Shown one piece after another: positions 54,588-63,744 of a DNA stretch of 64,000 nucleotides. Made by a program: the position numbers and the translations under genes. Under the pieces are notes generated by a model. That model was not told the origin of the DNA and ran no database searches. It saw nothing but the letters and a program-made list of their open reading frames with translations. Each line of letters begins with the position of its first letter. Position 1 is the stretch's first letter. Source of the stretch: JAPPHY01 sp034423135 (GTDB taxonomy: Bacteria; Chloroflexota; Dehalococcoidia; Lucifugimonadales; UBA2985); NCBI GenBank assembly GCA_034423135.1, contig DAOUJC010000011.1:186001-250000 (forward strand), written 5' to 3'.

Positions 54588-54874
54588 TGAGGCGGCCTCA
54601 GGGGATGAAAGCCGAAGTGCCTCAGCACACCTAGCCCGATGGTCAACGAGTAGATGTCGATGGCGGCCGGACGCCGTTCCCACAGCCGGTCAGTCGTTTC
54701 CACTACGCTTTTGCCGATTTCCCAATCGCCGCTCTCAAGGTCGATGGAGATGATCTTGCCGCGGTGCTCGTCCTCGACTTTGTGCCTGATTTCCCGTTCG
54801 TACAACTCCTTGCCGAGCCGGACAATCTCATCGCGGTGCTTGCGTGCCTGTGGCGGGGTCTTTGCATCCGACAT
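54584..54874 (-). CDS. small protein coupled to the retropepsin-like gene
   Basis: A 96-residue protein of unknown function with an acidic/basic helix (KELYEREIRHKVEDEH), KIISIDLESGDWEIGKSV and DIYSLTIGLGVLRHFG. This sequence type is often found next to clan AA proteases by my recollection. ATG 54874 follows GGGAGG. It may be the protease target, inhibitor or antitoxin-like partner; none of these is shown by sequence. Confidence 0.65.
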   Translation of the reverse strand: MSDAKTPPQARKHRDEIVRLGKELYEREIRHKVEDEHRGKIISIDLESGDWEIGKSVVETTDRLWERRPAAIDIYSLTIGLGVLRHFGFHPLRPPQ

Positions 54875-54954
54875 GCCGCCTCCCTCACAATCCGTTCGCC
54901 TTTGCGCTCATTCTATCGCACGGAGGCGCGCCGTACAACAAGGATAGCCCTTCG

Positions 54955-57900
54955 CTACTCGTACCTGAGCGCCTCCGCGGGGTATGTGCGCGCCGCCTGC
55001 CTCGCCGGCAGCCACGTGGCCAGCAGGGAGAAGCCGTAAGCCAGCGCGAGTATGGCGCCTATCTGAATCCATGGCACCACGAAGCGCAGGTTGGCAACGG
55101 CCGCGTCGTCGCGAATCTCGGTGAAGGCCTGATAGCTCAGAATCACGCCCAGCGTGCCGCCTATGGCGATGCCCAGCAGCGAGATGAACGACGACTCCAG
55201 CATCAGGCTGAGCTGAATCATGCCGCGGCGGTATCCTATAGCCCGGAGCACACCTATCTGCTGGCGCCGCTCGACGACGGCCCGCGTGCTCACCACGCCC
55301 AGCGCGGCTATGCCCACTACCAGTCCAAGCGCCACGAACCCCACGAACAGCCGGAATATGGCTCTCGTGCCTGCGGTCTCCTGCTCAATCTCGTCCGCCA
55401 GCACGGTGGTCTCCATGCCGTGCTCCAGAAAGGCGCCCTCCAGGCTGTAGGAGGCCTGCTGCGCCTCCACGCCCTCGGCGACGCTGAAGCGGTAGCGAGT
55501 TACTGGAATCTCGAACGGGAACAGGTCGTCGAGGAGCGCCTTGGACGCAAGCATCGAGAACGAGGCCTCGTGCTCGCGCGCGAGCACGCCGATTATGGTC
55601 ACGTCGGTGGTCTCGTCCGAGAGGCGTTGTCGCAGCTCCATGGTGAACGGCTGCATGATGTCGTCTCCGTAGTAAACACTCTCCACGAGGTCCGGCCTGA
55701 AGCCGTCCTGGACGTCCGGAACAGTGCGAACGAGATTGCCACCGAGCACCGCCAGCGTGGGGTCGTCGCGCAAGGCCTGCAGTACCTCATTCTCATTTGC
55801 CCCATAGCCCTCGGCGATCAGATGGAGGTCGTACTCTGAGGCTTCCAGGAATTCGTCGTCCGCGCCGCGCACGCTAAGCGACTGCCAATCGCGGCTGTCG
55901 CCGCCTGTATCGCGCGCTTGCACGTTGGAGAACGTGTAGCCTCCCACGGCCGCAAAGTCGTCCGGTTGCAGGCCAAGCTCAACGATTCGGGTGCGCACGT
56001 CCTCGATGGGAGTGCTGGCGCTAATCGTGCCCTCTACGTGCCAGCCGCCCGTGACCACCTCCGGGTCCGTGAACTGGGTGCTGAAGGTCTCGGTCAGCAC
56101 GGAGATGAACATCAGCGTGAAGAACACCAGGGCGAACATCGCGAGAGTTAGCCCCGTCCTGAGCTTGGCGCTCATAGGGTAGGCGACGGCGGTGACCAGG
56201 ACCGGCCGCAGCTTCCCTATCGGCGATGTCAGCCACGTCAGCGCCTTCAGCAGCAGGTCTGCGTTGTACATCACCGTCCACACTGCGGCGGTGACCATGC
56301 AGATGCCGGACACGAAGAGCACGTCGAAGTCGCCTACAAGCTCGCCAACGACGCTCTCGATCACGTCGGCGGGCAGCAGCCAGAAGATGAGCACAACGAC
56401 ACCTGCGAAGGTGAAGACGATGCGGTCCCTCAAGTCCGGGCGCATGCTGGTCCTCTCCAGGACAATGCGCAGCATGAGCGCCACGCCAATGATCACAAGC
56501 GAAACGCCTAGGGAGAACGGGGCTGCCCGGTCCCATACGGCGGCTCCCGCCCAGGCCAGAAGCGCGCCGAGCAGGACGATCAGCCAGCCCTGCATGAGCA
56601 ACCGCCAGGTCACCCTTGCCAGTGTCAGCCAGAACACCACCGGCAGCATGACAACTGCCCACACGGCCCTCGCCAGATACCCGAGCGCGGCGAGCGGCCG
56701 CACACGAATGACCGAACGGGCCGCTCGCGCTGCGTGTCGGAAGGGCAGCACCAAGGCTCGCACCGGCGCCATCAGCACGCTCCGCCAGCCGGTCTGCGCC
56801 TCGGTCGGCGGGTTGGGCAGGCCGCGGACGGCGGTAACGATGTTCAGGCGGCTCACCTGGATCGCGGAAACCGCGACGGTTGCCATCGTGATGAGCATGC
56901 CCAGGCAGTAGGCCACCACCATGGTGCGCAGCGCGAACTGAGGCGTCAGGCGGAACAGCTCGCTTTCGTCAAAGCCGGCGAATATGCGGTTGAGAATGCC
57001 GACCATGAGCGCGCTCACCACCAACCCCAGCAACACGCCCACCGCTGCGGACACCAGCGCGTAGGCCGTGCCCTCGAACACGAACATCTGGACAAGGTGG
57101 GACCGCTTGGCGCCCACGGCCCTGGCCATGCCCATCTCCGACCTGCGGGCTGCCGCCAGCATCACGAAGATCAGGAATATCAGAAGCACACCGACCATTA
57201 CTGTGAAGAGACCCATGTTCAGGAATATGGTCGTGACGATGTTGCCAGCCTCGTCGGCCGCCTCGAGGATATTGCGCTTGATCTGTATCACCCTGTACGG
57301 CAGCAGGTCGGAGAACAAGGCGGAGGCCTCCTGCTCGACGTCTTCCAGTCCTTCGCTTCCGAGCACGTCCATCACGTGGTCTTCCACGCTCTGTCTGTTG
57401 AGCAGTCGAATCAAACTGTCGCTCACCTCAGGCCCCTGCAACTCCTCGCGCAGCTCCACGGCGTTGTCCCTGAGACTGCCGGTGAGATCCGACTCCGCTT
57501 CCGCCAGCGCGTCCAGCACGTTCTGGCGCCTCAGAAGCTCCCACAACCCTGCTGCCGCTTCGGGGTCGCTGAGCGCGGCGCGCAGCTCCTGCGAGACCTC
57601 CCCGCTCAGCGCGACGCCGTCCGTCTCACCGCCGCGATTGGAGACGGAGATGAGGTTAATCTGATCAGGCCTGTCGAATAGACGCTGGGCGCGCTCCAGC
57701 GAGATGAGCAACGTGGGATCGCGGCCCGCCAGCCCGTTGCGTTCGACCACCTCAGCGACCTTGAACGAGGCGGTCTCCCTGCCGATGAAGAGGGTCAGCT
57801 CATCGCCCGGGGAGGCGTCGAGTGAGTCGGCGGCGCGGTCGTTGATGAACGCCTCGTCGTCGGACAGTGCCTGCAAGCGCACCGTCCCGCCCGTGACGGA

Positions 57901-58416
57901 TGTCAAGGGAGTGAAGCCGTCCAGCAGAGAGGAATCGACGCCAACGATGTTGAGCCTGCCCTCGCTCACGGAGTTGCGGTTGTTCAGAGCGGGCGCAGTC
58001 TCGGCTATGGACGGCGTTAGCCCATCGATGGTGTCCAGGCCGGCAACCTTGTCCTGAAGCTCGTAGAAGCGGTCGACGTGTACGTACGGCACACTTCCGA
58101 AGCTGTCACCGGCGGAAGCCCTGGAGGGAACCACCACCTCGTCGATTGTGTTGAGCGATCGGATGGCCTCGTTGCGGATGGAGACGCTGAGCGTGTCGCC
58201 CGTGCCCAGCGCGGCGGCGATGATGACGGTGCTGAGCATCACGCCGATGATGATGAGCGCGGTCTGGCCGCGCCTGCGGGGGATGTTTCGCAGCCCCAGC
58301 CTCACCATCACCCGGTTGCGCAGGGCGAACCAGCCCACCGCGGCGATGGCGGCCAGGAAGGCGGCGAGCAGCACCGCCATGATCACGTCCATGGAGAGCC
58401 CGAAGAGGTTGTCCAC
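54955..58416 (-). CDS. FtsX-like/MacB-type ABC permease, duplicated
   Basis: A 1153-residue membrane protein with two FtsX-like halves. Hydrophobic spans lie at about 8-32 and 53-72, then an external domain to about 390, spans to about 530, a middle block of spans (about 580-720), a second external domain and three C-terminal spans. LGLRNIPRRRGQTALIIIG and VSTRAVVERRQQIGVLRAIGY are typical. Such proteins act in export of lipoproteins, peptides or drugs. GTG 58416 shares its G with the ATPase stop (TAGTG). No MacA-like partner is in the window. Confidence 0.87.
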   Translation of the reverse strand: MDNLFGLSMDVIMAVLLAAFLAAIAAVGWFALRNRVMVRLGLRNIPRRRGQTALIIIGVMLSTVIIAAALGTGDTLSVSIRNEAIRSLNTIDEVVVPSRASAGDSFGSVPYVHVDRFYELQDKVAGLDTIDGLTPSIAETAPALNNRNSVSEGRLNIVGVDSSLLDGFTPLTSVTGGTVRLQALSDDEAFINDRAADSLDASPGDELTLFIGRETASFKVAEVVERNGLAGRDPTLLISLERAQRLFDRPDQINLISVSNRGGETDGVALSGEVSQELRAALSDPEAAAGLWELLRRQNVLDALAEAESDLTGSLRDNAVELREELQGPEVSDSLIRLLNRQSVEDHVMDVLGSEGLEDVEQEASALFSDLLPYRVIQIKRNILEAADEAGNIVTTIFLNMGLFTVMVGVLLIFLIFVMLAAARRSEMGMARAVGAKRSHLVQMFVFEGTAYALVSAAVGVLLGLVVSALMVGILNRIFAGFDESELFRLTPQFALRTMVVAYCLGMLITMATVAVSAIQVSRLNIVTAVRGLPNPPTEAQTGWRSVLMAPVRALVLPFRHAARAARSVIRVRPLAALGYLARAVWAVVMLPVVFWLTLARVTWRLLMQGWLIVLLGALLAWAGAAVWDRAAPFSLGVSLVIIGVALMLRIVLERTSMRPDLRDRIVFTFAGVVVLIFWLLPADVIESVVGELVGDFDVLFVSGICMVTAAVWTVMYNADLLLKALTWLTSPIGKLRPVLVTAVAYPMSAKLRTGLTLAMFALVFFTLMFISVLTETFSTQFTDPEVVTGGWHVEGTISASTPIEDVRTRIVELGLQPDDFAAVGGYTFSNVQARDTGGDSRDWQSLSVRGADDEFLEASEYDLHLIAEGYGANENEVLQALRDDPTLAVLGGNLVRTVPDVQDGFRPDLVESVYYGDDIMQPFTMELRQRLSDETTDVTIIGVLAREHEASFSMLASKALLDDLFPFEIPVTRYRFSVAEGVEAQQASYSLEGAFLEHGMETTVLADEIEQETAGTRAIFRLFVGFVALGLVVGIAALGVVSTRAVVERRQQIGVLRAIGYRRGMIQLSLMLESSFISLLGIAIGGTLGVILSYQAFTEIRDDAAVANLRFVVPWIQIGAILALAYGFSLLATWLPARQAARTYPAEALRYE

Positions 58417-59150
58417 TAGTCGCTCGTGGCCTGCTCCGGGCTGCCGTCGCCGACCTGCGCGGCTCCTCCGCCGGAGTCGGCGATCAGCCCGTCACGCATC
58501 ATCACGATGCGGTTCGCTCGCTGCCCCACCTCCGGGGAGTGGGTGACCACCACAAAGCTCTGGCCGTTGTCGCGGTTCAGCCCGCACATCAGGTCGATAA
58601 TCTCGCCTGCCGTCTCGCTGTCCAAGTCGCCGGTGGGCTCGTCGGCCCAGACGATGGCAGGCCGGTTGACGAGGGCGCGGGCGATGGTGACTCGCTGGCG
58701 CTGACCGCCGGAGAGCTCGCCGGGCAGGTGGGCGGCGCGGTCGGTCAGGTTGACGCTGTCGAGCACCTCCATTGCGCGAGAGCGTGCTTGCGCGGATGAG
58801 ACGCCGGAGAGCAGCAGCGGCATCTCCACGTTCTCGACGGCGGAGAGGACTGGAAGGAGGTTGTAGAGCTGAAACACGAACCCCATGCGACGGGCGCGGT
58901 AGTCGCTTCTTTCGTCGTCGGGCAGGTTGTGGAGTTCCACGCCGTCGATGAGGACGCGGCCTGAGTCGATTTCGTCGAGGCCGGACAGGCAGTTGAGGAG
59001 GGTGGTCTTGCCGCAGCCTGATGGGCCCATGATGGCGACGATTTCGCCGCGACGGATAGTGAGGTCTACGCCGCGCAGTGCATTGACGGTCAGGCTGCCC
59101 GTGGTGTAGGTCTTGTGAATGTCCTGCGCGTTGATGATGAGGTCTTCCAT
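58416..59150 (-). CDS. ABC transporter ATP-binding protein (LolD/MacB type)
   Basis: A 244-residue ATPase: Walker A GPSGCGKT (residues about 41-48), Q loop VFQLYNLLPVLSAVENVEMPL, signature LSGGQRQRVTIARAL, Walker B IVWADEPTGDLD. The motifs after Q loop mark the LolD/MacB group that energises FtsX-like permeases. ATG 59150 follows GGGAGAG; the open frame to 59204 is disfavoured. Translationally linked to the permease gene. Confidence 0.92.
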   Translation of the reverse strand: MEDLIINAQDIHKTYTTGSLTVNALRGVDLTIRRGEIVAIMGPSGCGKTTLLNCLSGLDEIDSGRVLIDGVELHNLPDDERSDYRARRMGFVFQLYNLLPVLSAVENVEMPLLLSGVSSAQARSRAMEVLDSVNLTDRAAHLPGELSGGQRQRVTIARALVNRPAIVWADEPTGDLDSETAGEIIDLMCGLNRDNGQSFVVVTHSPEVGQRANRIVMMRDGLIADSGGGAAQVGDGSPEQATSD

Positions 59151-59224
59151 TGGCTCTCCCGCGTGTCGGATGTTCTGAGTGCAATATGATAGGGGAGAGC
59201 GCAACGGAATTCAATGGGCTGGCG

Positions 59225-59745
59225 CGACGTCCGCTCACGCCCTTCGACAAGCTCAGGGTGAGCCCGTCGAACCATATGAGCGGGCAGGCTCCACCCGTTA
59301 CCACTCCTGCGGAAGCAGGAGTCCAGGGGGAGAAGGGGGATGGATTCCCGCTCGGGGGCGGGAATGGCGGAAGGGACGCGGGCATCACGCGACACCGTCA
59401 TTCTGAGCGGAGCGAAGCGAAGTCGAAGAATCTAAGGCCATCGCCCTCAGACCAGCAGTGAATCACGCCGAGTGTCCTAGATTTCTCGGCTCCGCTGCGC
59501 TGCGCTCGAAATGACGGTCGCGCGCCGTCCGCTCACGCCCCCAAGGCCCGCTCATGGTGAGCCGAGAGTTTACCCTGAGCGAAGCCGAAGGGAACCATAT
59601 GAGCGGGCGGGCTGCAGGCGCATTTGCCCCCGCTCACGCCCTTCGACAAGTTCAGGGTGAGCCTGTCGAACCATTTGAGCGGGCAAGCTGTAGGCGCATT
59701 TGTCCCGCTCACGCCCTTCGACAAGCTCAGGGTGAGCGGAAGTGA
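59225..59745. repeat. cluster of palindromic repeats and inverted-repeat pair
   Basis: The 59151-59777 gap holds no supported gene. It contains copies of the CCGCTCAC type at 59231-59284, 59547-59607, 59630-59683 and 59705-59739, several with an added GTCGAACCATNTGAGCGGG arm, plus an inverted pair of the GTCATTC type at 59397-59432 and 59480-59516. A further GGATTCCCGCTC motif lies at 59342. Confidence 0.75.
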
Positions 59746-59777
59746 GGCACGGGCCGCCGGTTCTTGGGGTGTCCGAC

Positions 59778-60578
59778 TCAGTAGTGAATGGCGCGAGGCG
59801 CGCCGCCGCCCGCGGCGATTGCGTCGCCGTTGACTGCCACGCACCGGGGCGACGCCAGCATCGCCACAACGTAGGCGATGTCGCGCGAATCGATGATCCG
59901 GCGCACGCTGTTAGCCTCAGCCATGCGGCGCTCCGCCTCCTCGGTCGTGACGCCGAGCCTACGCGCCTGATCCTCAAGCATGGACGCTGTGCGCTCCGTG
60001 CGGGTGGCTCCCGGATGCACGACCGTGACGTTGATGCCGTGGGGGCCAAGCTCGTCCGCGAGGTTCTTGGTCATGGCGGATATGGCCACGTTGCGCATGC
60101 TTCCGACGGTGTTGCCGGTCTGCCGAGCGGCAAGCCCGCTGATGTTGATGATGCGACCCCATCCCTGTTGGATCATGTGGGGCGCCGCCTCGCGGGCACA
60201 CCGCAGGTAGCCCAGCACCTTCACGTTCATGTCGGGCCAGAAGTGGTCCGAGACGATGTCCGAAAGCGGCACGGGAGGCGCGGCGCCTCCGGGTTGCGCT
60301 GCGCAGTTGACCAGGATGTCCAGCTTGCCGAGAGCCTCAACGGCCGATTGGACCATCGCCCTCACGGAGTCGTCGTCGGACGTGTCCGCCGGGATGGGAA
60401 TGATGCGGCGGCCTGAGGCATCGGCCAGCTCACGTGCCGCAGCCTCCAGCGGCTCTAGCCTTCTGGCCGCGATGGCCACGTCCACGCCTTCCATCGCAAG
60501 CTCCATCGCAATCGCCTTGCCGATGCCGCTGCTGCCTCCGGTGACAATCGCCGTCCTGCCGTGAAGCTCCAGGTCCAT
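59778..60578 (-). CDS. SDR-family protein with atypical active site
   Basis: A 266-residue short-chain-dehydrogenase-fold protein. TGGSSGIGKAIA binds the cofactor, NCAAQPGG and ISGLAARQTG are present, but the tyrosine and lysine of YxxxK are replaced (GSMRN in that place). So it may be inactive, or use another mechanism. ATG 60578 has AAGGAGG upstream; the open frame to 60641 is rejected. Diverges from the ferredoxin gene. Confidence 0.82.
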   Translation of the reverse strand: MDLELHGRTAIVTGGSSGIGKAIAMELAMEGVDVAIAARRLEPLEAAARELADASGRRIIPIPADTSDDDSVRAMVQSAVEALGKLDILVNCAAQPGGAAPPVPLSDIVSDHFWPDMNVKVLGYLRCAREAAPHMIQQGWGRIINISGLAARQTGNTVGSMRNVAISAMTKNLADELGPHGINVTVVHPGATRTERTASMLEDQARRLGVTTEEAERRMAEANSVRRIIDSRDIAYVVAMLASPRCVAVNGDAIAAGGGAPRAIHY

Positions 60579-60661
60579 GAGTCCTCCTTGCCGGGGTGAT
60601 GGTGTTCGCGTTGCTCTGCGAGGAGTATAGCAGACGTACATTCACGACTTCGCGAATTCGC

Positions 60662-60690
60662 TTGACCCTGCCGAATCGCTATGCTACCAT
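60662..60690 (+). promoter_or_regulatory. promoter of the ferredoxin gene
   Basis: TTGACC (60662-60667), 17 bases, TACCAT (60685-60690), about 90 bp before ATG 60780. Confidence 0.55.
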
Positions 60691-60779
60691 CGCGCCGATG
60701 CTGCCGCACACAGCGAAAGCGGAGGACAGCAGCGAATGAACAGGTGCGCCTAGAGCCTGGCCAAGGAGGTACCCGACCG

Positions 60780-61070
60780 ATGACATACATCATTGCTGAG
60801 CCATGCGTTGACGTGAAGGACGGCGCCTGCGTGGATGTCTGCCCGGTGGACTGTATCTATGGAATGGACAACGACAACGACCGGATGCTGTACATCTCGC
60901 CGGACGAGTGCATCGACTGCGCCGCGTGCGAGCCGGTGTGCCCGGTGAACGCCATCTTCGTTGAGGAGGACACGCCGGAGGAGTGGAAGGCGTGGATCCC
61001 GATCAACTACGACTTCTTCAAGGACGAAGACGCCACCCGGGCGAAGGTGGACGAGCTAAAACCCCGCTAG
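60780..61070 (+). CDS. fdxA: 7Fe-type ferredoxin
   Basis: A 96-residue low-potential electron carrier. C9-x7-C17-x3-C21 with VCPVDC and C44-x2-C47-x2-C50-x3-C54 (CIDCAACEPVCP) give a [3Fe-4S] plus [4Fe-4S] arrangement typical of seven-iron ferredoxins. The acidic tail (about 60-96) is usual for this family. ATG 60780 follows AAGGAGG by about eleven bases; the frame open to 60681 crosses the promoter. Redox partner unknown. Confidence 0.9.
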   Translation: MTYIIAEPCVDVKDGACVDVCPVDCIYGMDNDNDRMLYISPDECIDCAACEPVCPVNAIFVEEDTPEEWKAWIPINYDFFKDEDATRAKVDELKPR

Positions 61071-61142
61071 TAGGCCCTTCGCTTTCCCGAAGCAGCGCGA
61101 GGCCGCCCCGGCGGAATCGCCACGACTGACCGGACAACAGAA

Positions 61143-61171
61143 CAGGGAGCCTTCCCGACTAAGGCTCCCTG
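61143..61171. terminator. bidirectional terminator
   Basis: CAGGGAGCCTT (61143-61153) and AAGGCTCCCTG (61161-61171) form an 11-bp perfect stem followed by CTTGTGCTT, between the ferredoxin and the convergent lipoprotein gene. Confidence 0.7.
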
Positions 61172-61221
61172 CTTGTGCTTAATCGAGCGTCCTTCTGTGC
61201 CGGCAGGTTTAGCTTTGCAGG

Positions 61222-62163
61222 CTACAGCACCTGTCGCAGGCCGGCCCTCAGCTCATCGAGTGAGGCGTACCCCTCGTACTTGGCGGTAATGCGCCCTTCT
61301 CTGTCCAGGATGAACACGAACGACTCGTTGAGGTAGTCCTCGATTCTGCTGAGGCCCCACGTCTCGATCAGAGGGGAGTAGCGCGCGGTGGTCAGGTCTC
61401 CCTGGATTTCGTGGGGGTTGTCGTACACCTCCACGTGGGCAAAGCTGACGCGGTCCTTGTACTCGTCCTTGAGCTGGCTCACGGTCTCCACCTGCGGGCC
61501 GCAGGTTGGGCTGGTGCACAGCGCGGGGCTGGCGAACACGACCACGGAAGGCATCCCGTCGCCGGCAAGCTGCGGGATGGTGGCCTGGTACAGGTCCGGG
61601 TCGGGCGTAGACCAGCTCGTGATCTCGTCGAGACCGGCCACGTCCGCGGCGGTCTTGTTCACGTCCATCGGCGGCGACGAGCCGACGGCCGGCGTGAAGC
61701 TCGTATCCTTGACGTGGAGTGGTATCCGAGCTGCGCTCATCGACCCGTCCTCTCCCTCCGCCTCCACGAACAGCTCCCACTCTCCCGCGCGGTCGAACTC
61801 AAGCTGCGTCACGTAGTTGCCCCTGGTGCCGAACGGCCACTGGTAGAACGAGGCTGTCGCGGTCTCCGAGGCGTCCGCGTCCCCGGCGAACGTGGAGCTA
61901 AGGGTCACCTCTGGCACGTTGACCAGCGCCCGCGGGCTGAGCAGCAGGAACGCCACCCGGTTGGAGCCGACGTTCAGGTCGGTGGTTGCCAGGATGCCTG
62001 TGAGGTCGGTGTCGTTCGGCGTTGGCGTGGGCGCAGGCGTCGGCGTCGCGGTGGGCACGGGCGTCGGTGTGGGCGAGCTGCAGGCCGCCACGGCGATGAC
62101 AGTCATTGCCAATGCGGCGGCCGCGATCAGGCCCGACGGTGCGCTGCGTGTTAGTGCTTTCAC
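61222..62163 (-). CDS. lipoprotein with thioredoxin-like domain
   Basis: A 313-residue lipoprotein. Signal peptide with lipobox VAAC (cysteine 28), PTPTPVPT linker, a beta domain (about 55-150) and a C-terminal thioredoxin-like fold (from about 195, PSVVVFASPALCTSPTCGPQ, later FVFILDREGRITAKYEG). The cysteines are four residues apart (CTSPTC), not CxxC, so SCO-like or atypical redox function is possible. 17 nt after the neighbouring gene; same operon likely. Confidence 0.75.
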   Translation of the reverse strand: MKALTRSAPSGLIAAAALAMTVIAVAACSSPTPTPVPTATPTPAPTPTPNDTDLTGILATTDLNVGSNRVAFLLLSPRALVNVPEVTLSSTFAGDADASETATASFYQWPFGTRGNYVTQLEFDRAGEWELFVEAEGEDGSMSAARIPLHVKDTSFTPAVGSSPPMDVNKTAADVAGLDEITSWSTPDPDLYQATIPQLAGDGMPSVVVFASPALCTSPTCGPQVETVSQLKDEYKDRVSFAHVEVYDNPHEIQGDLTTARYSPLIETWGLSRIEDYLNESFVFILDREGRITAKYEGYASLDELRAGLRQVL

Positions 62164-62180
62164 GACTAGTTTCTCCGTTC

Positions 62181-63533
62181 CTACGGCCCTTCCACGTATG
62201 AGCCGAAGGTGAATGCGAACACGCTGAACTCGTCCGAGTTGGAGCTTAGCTTCAGCTCCATACCATTGTACTCCGGCAGCTCAACCACACGGTACATCCG
62301 CGGCTCGTTCACCAAGAAGTAGCTGCCGCCATCCTCATCGTGCTGGATGTCTGTTCCGCCAAGGCCCTCCGGAATGGGCTGGTCGTCAAGCGTAGCATAC
62401 ACCCTGAACGGCTCGCCGTCCTCGAAGTTGACCACCACGTTGACGGTGGTGCCGTAGAAGCGCAGGCCGACGTAGTCCTCCAGGTTCTCCGTGGCGCGGG
62501 CGTGCGTGACGTTCTCCAGATTCTTGGTCCAGAGGCCGTGCAGGTAGAGCAGGTGATTGATGTGGTTGCCCGGGTCCTGGTACAGGATGGGGTCGCCGAG
62601 AGCCGCGTCATAGTATTGTATGTTGCCGATGTATGGCGTGGTGCCGCGATTGCGGTAGTCACCGGCGTAGAGCTCGCGGGTCTGGCCGGTCTCGACGCTG
62701 CGGTTCGAGTTGGGGTCGCGGTCCGGCCTGACGACACCGCCCACGGGGATGTTGTACACCTTGGCGCCGGACTCCACGAGCAGCTCGCGAATCTTCTCCT
62801 CCGTCGCCGTGTATGCGCCCTCGCCGATGTGCGAGTAGCGAACGATGCCGTCCTTGTCGATCAGGTACTTGGCGGGCCAGGCGCGGTTGCTATAGGCGCG
62901 CCAGGTGCGGAAGTCGTTGTCCTGGACTATCGGGTACTTCAGGCCGTACTCTTCGGCTGCAAACTCGACGTTCTCCATGAGCTTCTCGAACTCGAACTCA
63001 GGCGAGTGGACGCCCACTATGACCAGGCCCAGGTCGGCGTACTTGTCGTGCCACTCCTTCAGGAACGGAAGGGTGCGGATGCAGTTGACGCAGGTGTAGG
63101 TCCAGAAGTCGACGAGCACTACCTGGCCGCGGAGGTCGTCCAGGTTGAAAGGCTCGGTGTTGATCCATCCTGTGATGCCTGCGAGCTGCGGCGCAACCGG
63201 GCCGTCCGCGACGGTGCGAGGCTTGGGCGTGGCGGACGGCTGAGCCGTAGCCGTTGCGGCCTCCGACTCGGTGAGTGGCTCCGCGGGTGTCGGCTCTGGC
63301 GCGTCCGCGGTTGTGGCGCCGGCGTCTGTCTCCGCGGCCGGCGTTGCTTCGCCGCCGCTGCCGCCTGTATCCGGCTGCTGCTGCTCGGCGGACGTGGCGG
63401 TTGGCGCAGGCGTCGAGGTGGGGTCGCCGCCGCCGCAGGCCACCGCGAGCAGGACTGCCGCGGCGATCATGGCGATAAGGGCTGCCGACGCGGCTCGGCC
63501 GGTCATTCCCTTGATTGCGCTGTAAGTGTTCAT
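62181..63533 (-). CDS. DipZ-like thioredoxin lipoprotein
   Basis: A 450-residue lipoprotein: signal peptide with lipobox LLAVAC, a low-complexity Thr/Ala/Pro/Glu linker to about 125, a TlpA/AhpC-like thioredoxin domain (VVLVDFWTYTCVNCIRTLPF, CxxC at about 160) and a C-terminal beta domain (YGTTVNVVVNFEDG, FLVNEPRMYRVVEL, FAFTFG) as in mycobacterial DipZ. Likely extracytoplasmic redox carrier. ATG 63533 follows AGGGGTGA; upstream frame to 63578 is weaker. An extended -10 (TGCTAATAT) lies upstream. Confidence 0.85.
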   Translation of the reverse strand: MNTYSAIKGMTGRAASAALIAMIAAAVLLAVACGGGDPTSTPAPTATSAEQQQPDTGGSGGEATPAAETDAGATTADAPEPTPAEPLTESEAATATAQPSATPKPRTVADGPVAPQLAGITGWINTEPFNLDDLRGQVVLVDFWTYTCVNCIRTLPFLKEWHDKYADLGLVIVGVHSPEFEFEKLMENVEFAAEEYGLKYPIVQDNDFRTWRAYSNRAWPAKYLIDKDGIVRYSHIGEGAYTATEEKIRELLVESGAKVYNIPVGGVVRPDRDPNSNRSVETGQTRELYAGDYRNRGTTPYIGNIQYYDAALGDPILYQDPGNHINHLLYLHGLWTKNLENVTHARATENLEDYVGLRFYGTTVNVVVNFEDGEPFRVYATLDDQPIPEGLGGTDIQHDEDGGSYFLVNEPRMYRVVELPEYNGMELKLSSNSDEFSVFAFTFGSYVEGP

Positions 63534-63744
63534 TCGGTCACCCCTGTGTGGTCGTGTGTTCCGGGAATCCTCCCTCAAGTGCCAGTTTATCCCTGCAATA
63601 TTAGCATTATCTTAACTATGTTACTCCGCTCTTACGCAGCAGGCACGAGGGACTTTCGACCGCCCGCTCCGCCGACGGATTCAGCCGCCTGTCCAGCCGG
63701 GATTGCAATCCAGGGACTACGGCCGCTCTTGCAGCGACTCCAAG

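Noticed and set aside
59225..59745. CRISPR array
   Set aside because: Copies vary in length and orientation, are internally palindromic and lack regular spacers; no cas genes.
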